A stretch of DNA of 64,000 nucleotides from Rhyacophila brunnea (GCA_022495005.1 JAGYXB010001842.1:372001-436000); one strand, 5' to 3'; counted from the stretch's first letter, positions 10,312 through 21,623 are shown. Notes: a model not told the origin generated them from the letters alone. A program made the numbers and translations.

Positions 10312-11322
10312 ATATCATCATCAGCCGGGGACAATCCACTGCTGGATGAAGGCCTTCCCAAGCTTCTTCCAGCTCTCACGGTCCTGTATAGTTCGCTGCC
10401 ACGTATTTCCGCCGAACTTTACAAGTTCGTCAATCCAGCGGCTTTTAGGGCGACCCTGTGTACGCTTCGTGTCCCTTGGGTAACCACTAGATGACGGCAT
10501 TTGTCCAGCGGCCGTCCTTTCGGCGAGCAATGTACCCCGCCCATCTCCATTTCAGCTGTTTGGCAACGTCTATTACATCGCGTACTTCTGTCTGCTTCCT
10601 AACCCATTCGTTTCTCTTACGGTCCTTTCGCGTGATGCTCAACATACACCTCTCCATGCCTCACTGTGCGACTCTTAGCCTTTGGACATCTCTTGTGTCG
10701 AGGGTCCACGTCTCGCAGCCATACGTGAGCACGGGTAGCACACATTAGTTGAACACCCTATGCTTAAGACACAGTGACGTCCCTAGATAAAATGCCGCCC
10801 CTAGGCAGCGCCAAAATGCCGCCTCATTTTTTTTATCCATTATTTTTATCATTCTTACATGAGTCCAATATCTAAGAAATGTATTGTATGGTTACATTAC
10901 TAACAAAATATCAAACTAATTATTCGTAAATCTGCACGTGTCGTTACTGGTCACCAAGAACGTCGAAGGGCAACGAAAGTAAACTAAATATCGCGAACCC
11001 AACAAAACTAATGAGTTCAATTTTTTAATGTCAAGATATTTCATTATTACATAATAAGTTTGGTAGCTATATCTATTATATTCCAAATGATTTTCCTCCA
11101 TTTGCCGCCCTTCGAGTAACTGCCGCCCTCAAGTGACGCTCAATCTGCCTACCCCCGCGGGACGTCACTGTTAAGACATAATGGTAGGCCACTCTTTAAG
11201 ATACTATTCAGACGTCCGAAAGCACTCCATCCCAGCTTTGTTCTTCGATCAATTTCATCGTGCATGCTTCCGTCTATGGGCACCTGCTGTCCGAAATAGA
11301 CGTAGCTGCGGACTTGCTCGAA
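10312..11322 (-). pseudogene. RTE-like non-LTR retrotransposon, 3' end (copy A)
   Basis: Minus-strand translation in shifting frames gives the end of a lepidopteran endonuclease/reverse-transcriptase: KLGWSAFGRLN, LTYGCETWTL, then GRPKSRWIDELVKFGGNTWQ and WKKLGKAFIQQW at the C-terminus. Several stops and shifts interrupt it. The 3' end is a GATGAT microsatellite (GGCTGATGATG read on the minus strand), shared with copies B (14872-15113) and C (36516-37190). A 399-bp hAT MITE is inserted at 10772-11170. Confidence 0.78.
10772..11170. mobile_element. hAT-type MITE with perfect 8-bp duplication
   Basis: Ends CAGTGACGTCCC and GGGACGTCACTG are inverted copies. The flanks are the identical octamer TTAAGACA (10764-10771 and 11171-11178). 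An 8-bp duplication with CAG-type termini is the hallmark of hAT elements. Relatives lie at 36028-36393, 40662-41044, 48995-49166 and 49207-49664. It interrupts the RTE fragment, so it is the younger insertion. Confidence 0.88.
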
Positions 11323-12639
11323 TAAAATAATGCATTATTCACGGATATCGAAAGGTACCGGTATTGGAAGCATGATATTATATTTTCAGTGGGGACAACC
11401 CAAAACCGATGTAAAAATAGGTAATCCATTAGCGGCCTTTACACACAAATTCTTTACCGCATGCTTAGGAGCGTACGCGCCGGAACCCGTTATTGAGCGC
11501 GTAATATCACACGTGTCAGATGTCTGCTGCTACAATTTACATGCCAACTATACCCTGCGCGATAGCACAACGTTTTGCGCATGCTTTGAGGAGCGCGCGC
11601 CGGGATTGAGCGACTAAAGGCATATCGCGCGTTCATTACGGCGTGATCGTGGAAGTCGTTGGAGCGTACAACAATTCAACGGTTTAAGTAAGAGTGGGCT
11701 ATTTTGACACACTGCATTTTGACATTTAGCTCAAACACAGTTTCGTAAACAAACCATTCTTGAGATAAAACTATTCAAACGAATCCTTCCGCACACAACA
11801 TAACCAAACTATAACGCGTGAACAAGTTTAGCTTTATTTTAATACAAGAAGGCATCAGTACACACTTAATTTGTACATTATAAATGGATATACAAAAAAA
11901 AGAATTATTATACTAGCTGAGCTTGTGCAGGCGCAAGTATAAGTTTAAGTCAAAACAAAAAACGAAGAGTCTGGGTTAAAGACTGTTGGGTCACTACTGT
12001 GGTGTTCGATGTGTGGGTTGAGGATGATGATGAAGAAGAAGTCGAAGACGATATATGCAGGATCGAGTTTTATTAGCAGCGTAACGATCGATGCAATAGT
12101 ATAAATACCATGACAGTACATATTATAATCTACTGAGGTAGTTACGAGCCAGGTACTTGGATTTGAGTGACATTTAGATAAATCATTATTCGTTATTTAT
12201 ACAATCAAAAGTAATACAATAACATTATATTCTAGTACATAATTATCTTACAGGAATCAGCAGATTAAATTCGAGTACCTGTGAATGTTATAATAATATT
12301 ATTACAGTCGTAATGTAATATGAGATTATAGGAATAAACATTCGACCACTTTTCCGTGCGATAGCGTATTTCATATTGCCATTCAATCCGCTGATACAGA
12401 TAAAGTTGTTTACTGGAATATGATTCGCTGGGAATATATTAGTGCAGTCGAATAATTTGATACAATAACAAATATATATTTTATCGCTAATATACTGACA
12501 GCTACAAGACTATTATAGACGGTGTTTTGGTCACCTACCCTTAATAATTCGTGAATTATGTCAAAACTATCCCGATGCTTTAAAAAAATATTTAAGAATG
12601 AACAGTAGTTCATCATTTTATTACAGATTCATCCTCATT
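11323..12639. other. Unrecognised region with one short open frame
   Basis: An ATG-started 95-codon frame lies at 11330-11617 on the plus strand, but its composition (GCGCGC-rich end) and lack of recognisable motifs give no support for a gene. 11700-12639 is AT-rich with nothing I can identify. Confidence 0.4.
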
Positions 12640-13025
12640 ATCCCCGATCTCCTAATACATATTTTACATGTTTGCCGTTGGAAGCTCTTGGTCCTTCGTA
12701 AAGAGGAGCAGATCGTAATTATACAATGATGGCTCATATACGTACTTCATCTCTTCCGCTACCGCTACGTCGACTTTCCTCTACTTTTATAAACTCTTTC
12801 CGAAAAGAACCCATAAGGCTTTGAATTTTTTTGAGTACAAAATCTATAATTATTAGCCTCGGGAAATCCTCTCTCTTTGAAGAAATTAATTATTTTTGCA
12901 TACGCCACATCGGGTAAATTTCTATTTTCATATGCCGCCGATTTGATTATCAACAAACATGGGAATATTTTATACATGTCCATAAGGTCCGTAATAAATT
13001 GGCGAGAGAAATTGCGAACGTCCAT
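12640..13025 (-). pseudogene. MADF-domain (Myb/SANT-like) protein, frameshifted
   Basis: ATG at 13025 leads MDVRNFSRQFITDLMDMYKI and FPCLLIIKSAAYENRN, a clear MADF DNA-binding domain start. After PEANNYRFCTQK the homology jumps one frame to KKIQSLMGSFRKEFIKVEE and SRRSGSGRDEV. It then shifts again to YEPSLYNYDLLLFTKDQELP, the usual continuation in insect MADF proteins. Two frame breaks make it a pseudogene, either a host MADF gene copy or part of a transposon that carries one. Confidence 0.65.
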
Positions 13026-14871
13026 TTCTGACGAACGTAGTTAAACGATTTGACGTACGGCACGCGTGAAAGATTGAGAAAGAGGACGCGACTAACCTCA
13101 CTCCTTCCGCTGTTCGCTACGCGACTTTAGACACTCGATCATTCCCGTGCGACATCGCGCATGCGAGTCTTTCACGCAGACAAGATTGTGTGTGTGCAGG
13201 CCGCTATTATCCATCTTACTCGAACTTATGGCGACAAGTTTCTCTGTTCGCTCACACGTGCATTTTTTGTTGCTTGTGAACAGGAGCGAACGCATAGGTA
13301 GTTGGCCGTGGGCCTTGCGACACCTTCTTAGTTGTAATAGCGCGTAATCCTTTAATTTAAAGGTCTAAATGGCAAATGTACAATAAACTACATACTTACC
13401 TATTATGTACCTTTTCATGGAGTCGAGTGCAGACATCATGCGCGTACCTACTCACCATTTATTTACTTCACTAGGTATGCATTTTTATGAAATCACTTTT
13501 TTAACGTTTTTTTTCAAATGTCTTTAGTTTACTAACTAAAAAATCTACTAAAGCAGTGCTTCTCAAACTTTTTCATAACACGGCCCCCCTAAATCAGAAA
13601 AATAATAATCCAAGGCTTACCTACCCAAAGTTTGAGCAGTACTGTACTAAAGTACCTACTTGTTTTTTTACTATCCATGAAATTTTCCATTTATTTTCTT
13701 TCCGCTGCTTCCATTGTTTGCTCGTTAAATTTATAAACTGGTCAGATTTCTTGAAGCTCAATGATATTATAAGTTAGCATAATGTTTATACTTAACTATT
13801 TTCGTTTATTAATTTTAATCGTTATCTTATTACTAGAATTCCATAACAGTGAAATGAATATAGAAGTGATATTACTTTTATATTTCATCATTTAAGATTA
13901 ATTTTTATTTGGAAAAATCCATTTCAAATATTATGTCTGTGTGAGTACAATATTATTCTAATAATATGTTATCGTTTTATTTTTACTTGTTTTTGACTTT
14001 TTTAATATTATTTATTTATAAGCAAAAAGGAACTGATAGATAAAGAAAGTGTGTATTTGTATGCATTGTGTCGATGCAGTGCCGTTCAACGTGAGGTGAC
14101 GTCATTGTTCTGGTGATTTCGGCAGATTTTGCTAACTGACTAACACACCATCACTTTAGCTAGCTCAGTTTTATATGGTTGCTAAAGGTTAAAGAATAAA
14201 AATGTCTGTATTATTAACTTCTTCCCAGGATAACACAGATATTATAGCAGTAAATAAAAGAGACGATTAAATCGTCACAAAATTTTTGTGCACTAGCGTA
14301 ACGTTTCTATTATATATTTCTTGTTTTGTTTACAATTATATTACTAGAGTATCATTCTTATAATAAATGCGGAGAGAGTCGACGCGAGTTTAGTGTAAAA
14401 GTTATTCTTATATGTTAACAACGATGACAGACGTGTGTGCTGGCTTTCAAGATTTGTCGACTGACTTCACTGCCCGCCTTGGCGACGGTTGGCGAAGTCG
14501 CATGGTTTTATTTTTTCTTTATTTTTAAATCGTCCAATTTCTTAATATTTAAACCTTCCAAGTATTACAAAAAAAGATTCCTTATTCTAATGTCGAGTGT
14601 ATATATATATATATATATATTTTAAATATTAATAACCATGCCTTTGCTTTTTCGTACAAGGTGGTTGGGTGGGTTAGTTGCATTGATGTGGGGCTAATTA
14701 GGTTCCTCCATTTATATCTTTATTTTTCTTTATGGCCCGGATTAAATATTTTGTGTAGTGTTCTTGTGTTGTTCAATTGCTTAGTACCTCGTGAGGCTTT
14801 TGGAGGTAAATTTCATTATTATGCTGTCTATATCGATTCCCACAGCGATGTAATAGAGTTTATTAAAAGCC
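13026..14871. other. Non-coding stretch; hAT-like terminus at 13553
   Basis: 13026-13345 is richer in CG, with repeated CGCGAC motifs, and may be the 5' flank of the MADF copy. CAGTGCTTCTCAAACTTTTT at 13553 looks like the left end of a hAT (Charlie-type) element, but no matching right end is found. A (TA)n microsatellite lies at about 14601-14621. I see no gene. Confidence 0.4.
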
Positions 14872-15113
14872 TTAAATGATGATGGGCTGGACACATAGCT
14901 CGAAGAAGAGACAATCGTTGGACAAATTAGTCATCCAGTGGTATCCAAGAAGTACAAAACGTTTGCAAGGTAGACCTAGAGGCCGCTGGATTGATGAAAT
15001 GATAAAGTTCTGCAGAAGTACGTGGCAACGCAATGCACAGAACCGAGAGAAGTGGAAGCAGCTTGAAGAGGCCTTCATCCTGCAGTGGATAGATTAAGGC
15101 TGATGATGATGAT
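14872..15113 (+). pseudogene. RTE-like non-LTR retrotransposon, 3' end (copy B)
   Basis: The plus strand encodes the same C-terminal tail as copies A and C (RLQGRPRGRWIDEMIKFC, STWQRNAQNREKWKQLEEAF, ILQWID) followed by a stop and the GCTGATGATGATGATGATG tail. It is heavily 5'-truncated, as is usual for non-LTR insertions. It lies just 3' of the unit 2 finger exon, in opposite orientation. Confidence 0.78.
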
Positions 15114-15286
15114 GATGATCGATTCCTGAGACTCCATCGCTCCCTTTCTAGTATAGGGCAGTCGTTGATGACATAGCACACAGTTTGAGATGTGTTGCCT
15201 TAATGTGGTTTATCACCACAACATGTCATTTTATGCATTTCGAGATTAGTAATACGCAGAAACTTAATTGAACATAGATCGCATTG

Positions 15287-16651
15287 TCAATTTTTACAAC
15301 CAGTATGCGACATTTTATGTCTTTTGAGACTACTAATGTGTGCAAATTTTTTTAAGCACACATCGCATTGATGTTTATTTTCATCAGAATGTGTCATTTT
15401 ATGCCTTTTGAGGTAAGCGATCTGTAGAAATTCTTTGAAACATACATCGCATGTATGTGGTTTTTCACCGGTATGTGTCAATTTATGTAAATTAAGACCA
15501 CCAATTTGACTAAATTTTTTAAAACAGACATCACATTGTGGGTTTTCACCAGTATGTGACAATTTATGGATTTTGAGGTTACCAATTTGACCGAATTTCT
15601 TAAAACAAACTTCGCATTGATATGGTTTTTCACTAGAATGTGTTATCTTATGCCTGTTGAAGTTACCAATATCAAGAAATTTTATTAAACACACGTCGCA
15701 TTGGTATGGTTTTTCACCAGTGTGTGTCATTTTATGTTTTTTCAGATGACCATTATCGATGAATTTTTTAAAACATACATCGCATTGATATGGTTTTTCA
15801 CCAGTATGTGTCATTTTATGTGTTTTGAAATGACCATAACGAAGAAATTTTTTTAAACATAGATCGCATTGATATTTTTTCTCAACAGAATGTGTCATTT
15901 TATGCCCTCTAAGATGACTGGTTTGGAAGAACTTTTTAAAACATACATCGCATTGGTGTATTTTTTTACCAGTATGTGAAATTTTATGTCGCTTGAGATC
16001 ACTTATTCCGATGAATTTTTTAAAACAGACATCGCATTGATGTGGTTTTTCACCAGAATGTCTCATTTTATGCGTTTTTAGATGACTAATTCGCTGAAAT
16101 TTTTTTGAACATTGATCGCATTGATATGGTTTTTCACCAGTATGCGTCATTTTATGTCTTTTGAGACTAGCAGTGTACGCAAATTTTTTTAAGCACACAT
16201 CGCATTGATGTCTATTTTCATCACAATGTGTCATTTTATGCTCTTTTAGATGACTGATTTGAAAGAACTTTTTAAAACATACATCGCATTGATGACGTTT
16301 TTCAACAGTATGTGTCTTGTATGACTCAAGATGCTGAGACTTTTTACATAAAATGTGGTGACTATTTAGATGATTTGAAGATTCAAACACCCCATAACAA
16401 TTATTACAAATAAAGTTACGTGGAAAATATGTAACTCTTCTCAGCTTAATTCGAACCACCTTTGGCATATATGATTTCTGAACTTGCTGTTTGACGCTCT
16501 GTCCATCGATAGTTATTTCTGAATTCGGTATCATCACATTTTCGTTTTTATTGATTGCATGTACTATTTTGTTGGTCAGCTTATTGTCAACTTTATCTTT
16601 TCTAATGATGTCCAGTGGCTTACTGCGACGTCCTGCGAACTGGGTAGACAT
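15287..16651 (-). CDS. C2H2 zinc-finger protein, unit 2: finger exon
   Basis: 454 codons run from the acceptor (GTAG at 16655-16652) to a stop at 15287. After a basic linker and one degenerate C2HC-like finger come twelve canonical C2H2 fingers with H-x3-H spacing, most beginning QCDVCFKKF. Linkers are TGEKPYQ-like, with several variants (SDENKHQ, GKKIHQ). Joined to the middle exon and exon A or B it gives proteins of about 551 or 550 residues. The first codon is ATG, but the acceptor context and phase show it is an internal exon. Probably a nuclear transcription regulator. Confidence 0.9.
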   Translation of the reverse strand: MSTQFAGRRSKPLDIIRKDKVDNKLTNKIVHAINKNENVMIPNSEITIDGQSVKQQVQKSYMPKVVRIKLRRVTYFPRNFICNNCYGVFESSNHLNSHHILCKKSQHLESYKTHTVEKRHQCDVCFKKFFQISHLKEHKMTHCDENRHQCDVCLKKFAYTASLKRHKMTHTGEKPYQCDQCSKKFQRISHLKTHKMRHSGEKPHQCDVCFKKFIGISDLKRHKISHTGKKIHQCDVCFKKFFQTSHLRGHKMTHSVEKKYQCDLCLKKFLRYGHFKTHKMTHTGEKPYQCDVCFKKFIDNGHLKKHKMTHTGEKPYQCDVCLIKFLDIGNFNRHKITHSSEKPYQCEVCFKKFGQIGNLKIHKLSHTGENPQCDVCFKKFSQIGGLNLHKLTHTGEKPHTCDVCFKEFLQIAYLKRHKMTHSDENKHQCDVCLKKFAHISSLKRHKMSHTGCKN

Positions 16652-16716
16652 CTACAAAAAGAATAGGGTTGGTATATTCAATTCAATATTCGATAAATAT
16701 GATTGTGTTGCCTAAA

Positions 16717-17084
16717 GCGTCAATGACATTGAGCTACTTTACGAGCTGCTTGTTGGCGAATTTACATTCTGCCTGTAAAGTCGCTCAGTGTCATCATTGA
16801 ACAAGTTAACAACCAGATTGTAAACAATTTACCGAGAAAAGTTGAAAGACGGGAAACTTTACACGATACACGCCGGCGTGTGGGTCTACTGCGTCTGCGC
16901 AGTAGAGCGTAGTAGCGACCTCCCGGTAAAAAACGAACTACGTTCTGTCAAAATAGTCGCTAGCTTGTTGGCTTATCAGCGAATGGAAAGTTTTGTGTGT
17001 CATCATCACAATCGCAGTAGCTGAATCGCCCGCTTTTAAATTCGCCAATAAACAGCTTGTAAAGTAGCTCAATGTCATCGACGC
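16717..17084. mobile_element. MITE with 48-bp TIRs (GCGTCAATGACATTGAGC family, copy 1)
   Basis: The left end GCGTCAATGACATTGAGCTA and the right end form an imperfect inverted repeat of about 48 bp. Related copies are at 19969-20354 and 28943-29305, with a scrap at 61150-61210. It sits in the unit 2 intron next to the finger exon and is absent from unit 1, so it is younger than the duplication. Interior tracts such as CTGCGCAGTAGAGCG give short spurious frames. Confidence 0.75.
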
Positions 17085-17317
17085 ATTAGTTGCATATTAT
17101 ATAATATTAAGTACTCTGTTTTGAGAGTTAATTGTTATAAATATATTAACTGGAGTAGTACGTTTTTTTGCTGTTTATAACATTTATGCTTTATAAAGTT
17201 ACTAAAAAAAAATTACTAAATAATAGCCTAGGTCCTAGGTTATTGTAGATCCATCATCACAATCATATTAATATTTCTATATTGCATCGTAATATGAGGG
17301 CTATATATATATAAGCC

Positions 17318-17480
17318 ACCCACGGTGGCCGCGCGGCTTAAGCGTTGTGGACTATCACGCCGTGGGTCTCAGGTTCCAATCCTGGGTCTGGCAAGTACAC
17401 ATATTGGTTTTCGATTGGTGTGTGAGTCAAGGTATGGACCTAATAGGTTGAGCAAGTGATTGACATCCATTTCTCGTAAA
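17318..17480 (+). repeat. tRNA-derived SINE-like repeat
   Basis: A tRNA-like head is present: an A-box-like TGGCCGCGCGGCTTAAGCG and, about 40 bp on, a B-box-like GGTTCCAATCC in a T-arm that can pair (TCAGG with CCTGG). A tRNA-unrelated body follows. The fit to the RNA polymerase III promoter is imperfect, so this is probably an old SINE rather than a tRNA gene. Confidence 0.5.
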
Positions 17481-17794
17481 AAAAACCAAATCTGTACAAA
17501 CCTCTACTCTGTGGAGGCCCATATTATCATATTAGTATCGGACATGGCCAACAATAAAAATATATAAGTACGCTTATTAAAAATAATGTTATTATATCAT
17601 TATGAATGAACAGAAAAAATAAGTCATTTCTAAACTTCGTTTCTGTATATATTATCCAATACATATATAGTTATAATCAAATTATATTATCGACCGACGG
17701 TACTTGATGGAATTTGATTTTAAATTGATTTAACACACATAACTTGAAAACACTACAGATACATACTCACTAGAAAAAATCAAATTAAAAAAAA

Positions 17795-17885
17795 TACGAA
17801 CCTCGGCGGGATATGAACCCGTATAACCATTGGTGTCGTGCCAATCTGTGCATTAACCATTTAATTATGCTACGAGACTCTTTTC
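17795..17885 (-). repeat. tRNA-like SINE fragment
   Basis: On the minus strand, GTAGCATAATTAAATGGTTA resembles an A box and ACGGGTTCATATCCCG makes a good T-arm hairpin with a B-box-like loop. It has no plausible acceptor stem, so it is interpreted as a SINE head. Confidence 0.45.
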
Positions 17886-18503
17886 TAATAACGATAATTT
17901 TAACTAGTAGGTTATACATGAAATTCTCTATTAAATTGCGTTATTATTAACTATCGGTTTTTGTGTATTAAATCAAGGAATATTAATTACCTTAATTACT
18001 AACCGACGTCCGGCTCTTGCCAATATTTTATGTATAACGTATACTTGAACTTGCTAACATTTTTTAATAAACTATTTATTTAATTCAAAATGAATAATTC
18101 ACAAGATTTTGAGAATTTAACATTCCAAGTATAGAACATATATAACTTGAAACATTACATAATCCTCAATACACTACACAACACTAATACACTCCACTAC
18201 CTACTACATAAAGTAACTAATCAGCATACCAAGTTATTGTTTTTCATGATTATTACACAAATTTCATCATTATACTTCATATTAAAATTCACGACATACA
18301 TAAGGACGCCAAACACCCTGCAAGGTCTAGCAAGGTAGCTGGCTGTCGGAAAACGGGATCAATTAACTGACACATCGTATAAAAGCAAATGTACATAACA
18401 ACATACACTATTATAACAATCATTTGTTTAAATAAGAAAATACACGATTGAATAAATCGTTTTAAATAAATTTAATAAAATTATATGTGATGGTTTGTCT
18501 TAC

Positions 18504-18647
18504 CGGCATGCATTCCGAATACGAGCAACCGGGTTGAGATTCTTCATATTTGAGTGAGCTTGTAGTCTCATTTCCAAACACATCATTGAAGTCACCAAGA
18601 TGAAAATCACTCTCAGATTTTATATTGGCCACGTCTGATTCAGGGTT
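18504..18647 (-). CDS. Zinc-finger protein, unit 2: middle exon
   Basis: Acceptor TTTTTCAG lies just upstream of 18647 and donor CCG|GTAAG is at 18504/18503; 144 bp, phase 0 at both ends. The 48 residues (NPESDVANIKSESDFHLGDF at the start) match unit 1 almost throughout, with changes around FNDVFGNET. The IKSE motif is kept. It joins exon A or B to the finger exon. Confidence 0.87.
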
Positions 18648-18829
18648 CTGAAAAACATTGATGGTTGGCTCTATTACAGCGTCTGGGACTAAAGGTAAAT
18701 TGAATTATTTTATACTAAAACATCAGTCATCATAATATAAACTTGTGTTTTCTCAAGAATTCGGGATTGGTTTATTGATTTCTGGGGTTTTTAAGTAGTT
18801 AAGTAAGTTAGTAGTAAGTTGTCGGCAGT

Positions 18830-18950
18830 AACGATCGTCCCTCGACATTATACGTGGGTCACGGGTTCGAATCCCAATTATCGCAAATTTACACGTTGAT
18901 TTAGATTGTATTTCAGTCATTGCCGATTAATCTAAAGATGGCGGTGGTTT
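18830..18950. repeat. B-box-like repeat and 30-bp remnant of the CATTGCC element
   Basis: GGGTTCGAATCCC at about 18863 (unit 1 counterpart near 3358) resembles a pol III B box, but no A box or cloverleaf is convincing. CATTGCCGATTAATC and AAAGATGGCGGTG at 18917-18946 equal the two ends of the element at 19158-19650 with its interior gone, and this is absent from unit 1. Confidence 0.45.
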
Positions 18951-19157
18951 CTATAGTTTCGTTTCACAGTAAAGTTGGCCTTTCCTCGACAACGATAACC
19001 TGACTGTAGTCAATGCAATATTAGGTACCTACTGTGATACCACAAACTAAAGGTCAACGTATTCTAATATCAGTGTCACGTAGAAAAATGACCTAGGTAC
19101 CTAGCAATTCAATTTTATCATTTCGAAATTGCAATACACATAATAAGTAGATCATTG

Positions 19158-19650
19158 CCTCAAGTAGAAAGTCGATACATTCACAACGACTAGTCCTACT
19201 TTTTCAGCCCCTCCCGTTGTTGTCTACGGATGACATGTCATTGTTCTATAGAGTGCTCGTACTGACGCGTCTGTCGTGTTCACACAGGGAATGGTTTGAT
19301 TTAGATAGATGAGTTACATGATAAATAATACACTAGAATTAACATACCTTCTACAAATGTAATGCATAGATCAATGCTACATATTTTTAGAAAATCGATA
19401 TTACCACCAGTTTTTGTGTGAAGGACTAGTCTAACTTTGACAGCTGATGAATAACAAGAATGTATATTATGTATAAATAATACTGATAGTTAATATATTT
19501 GATTTGAGAATTTCTTATAATTCAATTTGAAACGAGAAAGGGCGAATCAATATGTCAAGCAAACTGGGATCTGATTTTGACAGCTGAAAAGTGGATCACT
19601 CGTTGCATGTACAAAAAGTTATGCTCAGGCTTTATTAATCTAAAGATGGC
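19158..19650. mobile_element. Unclassified element with 7-bp duplication
   Basis: Compared with unit 1 this is an insertion bounded by AGTAGAT on both sides. It starts CATTGCC and ends GGCGGTG, weakly inverted ends. A second copy occupies 33579-34222, itself interrupted at about 33716-33850. No coding frame is found. Confidence 0.55.
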
Positions 19651-19716
19651 GGTGAGTAGATACATGCAATGATTCAAGATTCAACACATAAACAACATTC
19701 GTTCAGAAAAACTAAC

Positions 19717-19863
19717 CTCAAAACTGCAACTCAAATCTTCAGCACCCTCTTGCTTGACGTAAGGGCTAGTTTCCGGGCTGTCAGATCGCTTATTTATTAT
19801 ATCAGAACAATGCTGCCTTTGTTCGTAGGATTCGCTTCCATCTGGCTCGAGTTTCACATCCAT
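19717..19863 (-). CDS. Zinc-finger protein, unit 2: alternative first exon A
   Basis: ATG at 19863, 49 codons (MDVKLEPDGS at the start, AEDLSCSFE at the end), donor GAG|GTTAGT at 19717/19716, phase 0. VKLE and VKQE motifs fit the SUMO consensus. It differs from the unit 1 exon at only a few residues. Confidence 0.83.
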
Positions 19864-19968
19864 TTTGCTTACCTAAAGTTGTAAATTTATTAGTGATTAG
19901 GAACAGACACTTTAAATAGAGCAGTCCAAAAAGTACATATTGATACGTTTTGATAGATTTATTCTTAT

Positions 19969-20354
19969 GCGTCGATGACATTGAGCTACCTACGTTATAA
20001 GCTGCCTGTCAGCGAGTTTAAAAGCGGACGAGTCAGCTAGTTCGATTGTGAACCAATTCAGAAGCCAACAACTAGCGAGTTGAAACCGTCATTTTGGTAC
20101 CTACCTACTATTTTGACATGACATATTGAGTAGTTCGTTTTTTTTATCGAGAGGTCGCTACTATCGCTCTACTGCGCAGGATCGCCCACATGCGAACGTG
20201 TAGCGTGTAAAGTAGCCCGGCTTTCAACTTTTCTCGGTAGATTGTTTAAAACTGCTTGTTAGCTAGTTCGATAATGACACTGGGTGAGTTTACAAGCAGA
20301 TTGTAAATTCGCAGGCGTGTAACTTGTAAAGTAGGTAGCTCAATGTCATTGAGC
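19969..20354. mobile_element. MITE, GCGTC family (copy 2)
   Basis: Begins GCGTCGATGACATTGAGC and ends with the inverted form near GCTCAATGTCATTGAG. About 386 bp and similar throughout to the copies at 16717 and 28943. It separates exons A and B of unit 2. Unit 1 lacks it. Confidence 0.72.
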
Positions 20355-20828
20355 CATTACGGTAGATAGGTACACGACACGCAGGTACACGACACGCAGC
20401 AATCTATCTAGACTGTTTTGACACTATCGGACCTTTAGATGTTCCCGTGGATGGAATATTATATATATGCTGCTTAGAAATTGCAAGAAGAAAAAGACCA
20501 TGCATTAGAATGTTTTGTATATAATTGGCAAATTTAATTGTTACTTACCTATTTTAGCTTCAGATGAAACACACATAGCTACATCTTACAATATAATGTA
20601 CGACTATAATGATTGTTCATAATAATAAGGTGCTTTTTAAAACATTATTCGCCGATAAAATAAATTCCCATGTAAATAGGTATGTATATATTTATATCGG
20701 CCAACATAATATTATTCTAGCAGCCAATGTAATGTATTTGATATGATGGAGGCACATTTCATTAGGTAACGATAATAAACAAATGGTTATCGGTGCAAGG
20801 CTGTTGAAAAAAGGTTTTAAAAACTAAC

Positions 20829-20972
20829 CTCAAAAGCACGACTCACATCGTCGGGAATTTCTTCCTTGATGTGCGAATTGGGACTGTTGACATGGACATC
20901 TGTTGGTACGTCTATCAATTGCTGCCCTTCTGCACCAGATCCGAATTCATCTGGTTCACGTTTTACTTCCAT
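20829..20972 (-). CDS. Zinc-finger protein, unit 2: alternative first exon B
   Basis: ATG at 20972, 48 codons (MEVKREPDEF at the start, DDVSRAFE at the end), donor GAG|GTTAGT at 20829/20828, phase 0. VKRE and IKEE SUMO-like motifs are present. The exon and its flanks match unit 1 from about 20580 to 21270. Confidence 0.83.
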
Positions 20973-21462
20973 TTTAAATGAATACAAAATGTATGTCGCC
21001 TTTGTATTGTGGAAACAATGACACTAGACGCTTTGATATAAAATTAGCACCATGACAGAAGATTTTTACCATAGAGAATAATAGTTACATGGCTCAAATA
21101 GTCAAATATTGTGTCATGCCAATACTGATTGGATTTTAGTTGAAACCTTTTCCAAAATAATTGGAATTTATTTGTATATACCTACGGATTAACAATGTAG
21201 CACCGTTCAAAATCTATGGCAATAAGTATGAATAAGTTTTGTTACACGTCACGTGTTGCCATTATTTTCTTTGTCATTTTTTTTTCAAAATGAGACAAAT
21301 TGTATCGTATTTATTACCTACTAGGTAGTTACTATTTTTTATGGCTAATAAAAACATTGTGACAAACAACAGAAGTTCTTTGGCCGTTTATGACAGTCAG
21401 AAGTGGTTTGGCGTTTTGGTTATAATTAAAAATGTCAACTGTCAAGTGGAAACAAGGTGCTA

Positions 21463-21623
21463 CAGTGCGAAATCTTTACGGTGATAGGGGAGGAAGGCGA
21501 CTTAAAGAACTACATCCCCTCCTGTCGCGTTTCAGTACTTTCAATACTTCGAAATCGAAAACCATAGACAAGATACAACACGAGCGACGCCGCCAGGAGG
21601 TCTCACGTTAAAGATTTCGCAGT
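21463..21623. mobile_element. Short palindromic MITE between divergent zinc-finger genes
   Basis: TGCGAAATCTTTACG at the left is inverted at the right as TAAAGATTTCGCA, about 160 bp apart. It lies in the shared upstream region of unit 2 (minus) and unit 3 (plus). No clear target duplication is seen. Confidence 0.5.

Noticed and set aside
14601..14621. CRISPR-like or functional repeat at the TA tract
   Set aside because: Simple (TA)n microsatellite with no spacers. Similar tracts at about 45878 (CA) and 56918 (TA) are also plain microsatellites.
15287..16651. Treating the finger exon as a single-exon gene because it begins with ATG
   Set aside because: The ATG sits directly at a splice acceptor, unit 1 has ATT there with an otherwise intact frame, and phase-0 upstream exons exist in both units.
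16842..17024. 60-codon frame in the MITE at 16717-17084
   Set aside because: It lies wholly inside a MITE whose other copies (19969, 28943) do not keep it.
18840..18895. tRNA gene suggested by GGGTTCGAATCCC
   Set aside because: Only the B box is good; no D arm, anticodon arm or acceptor stem can be built. The unit 1 counterpart is more degraded.
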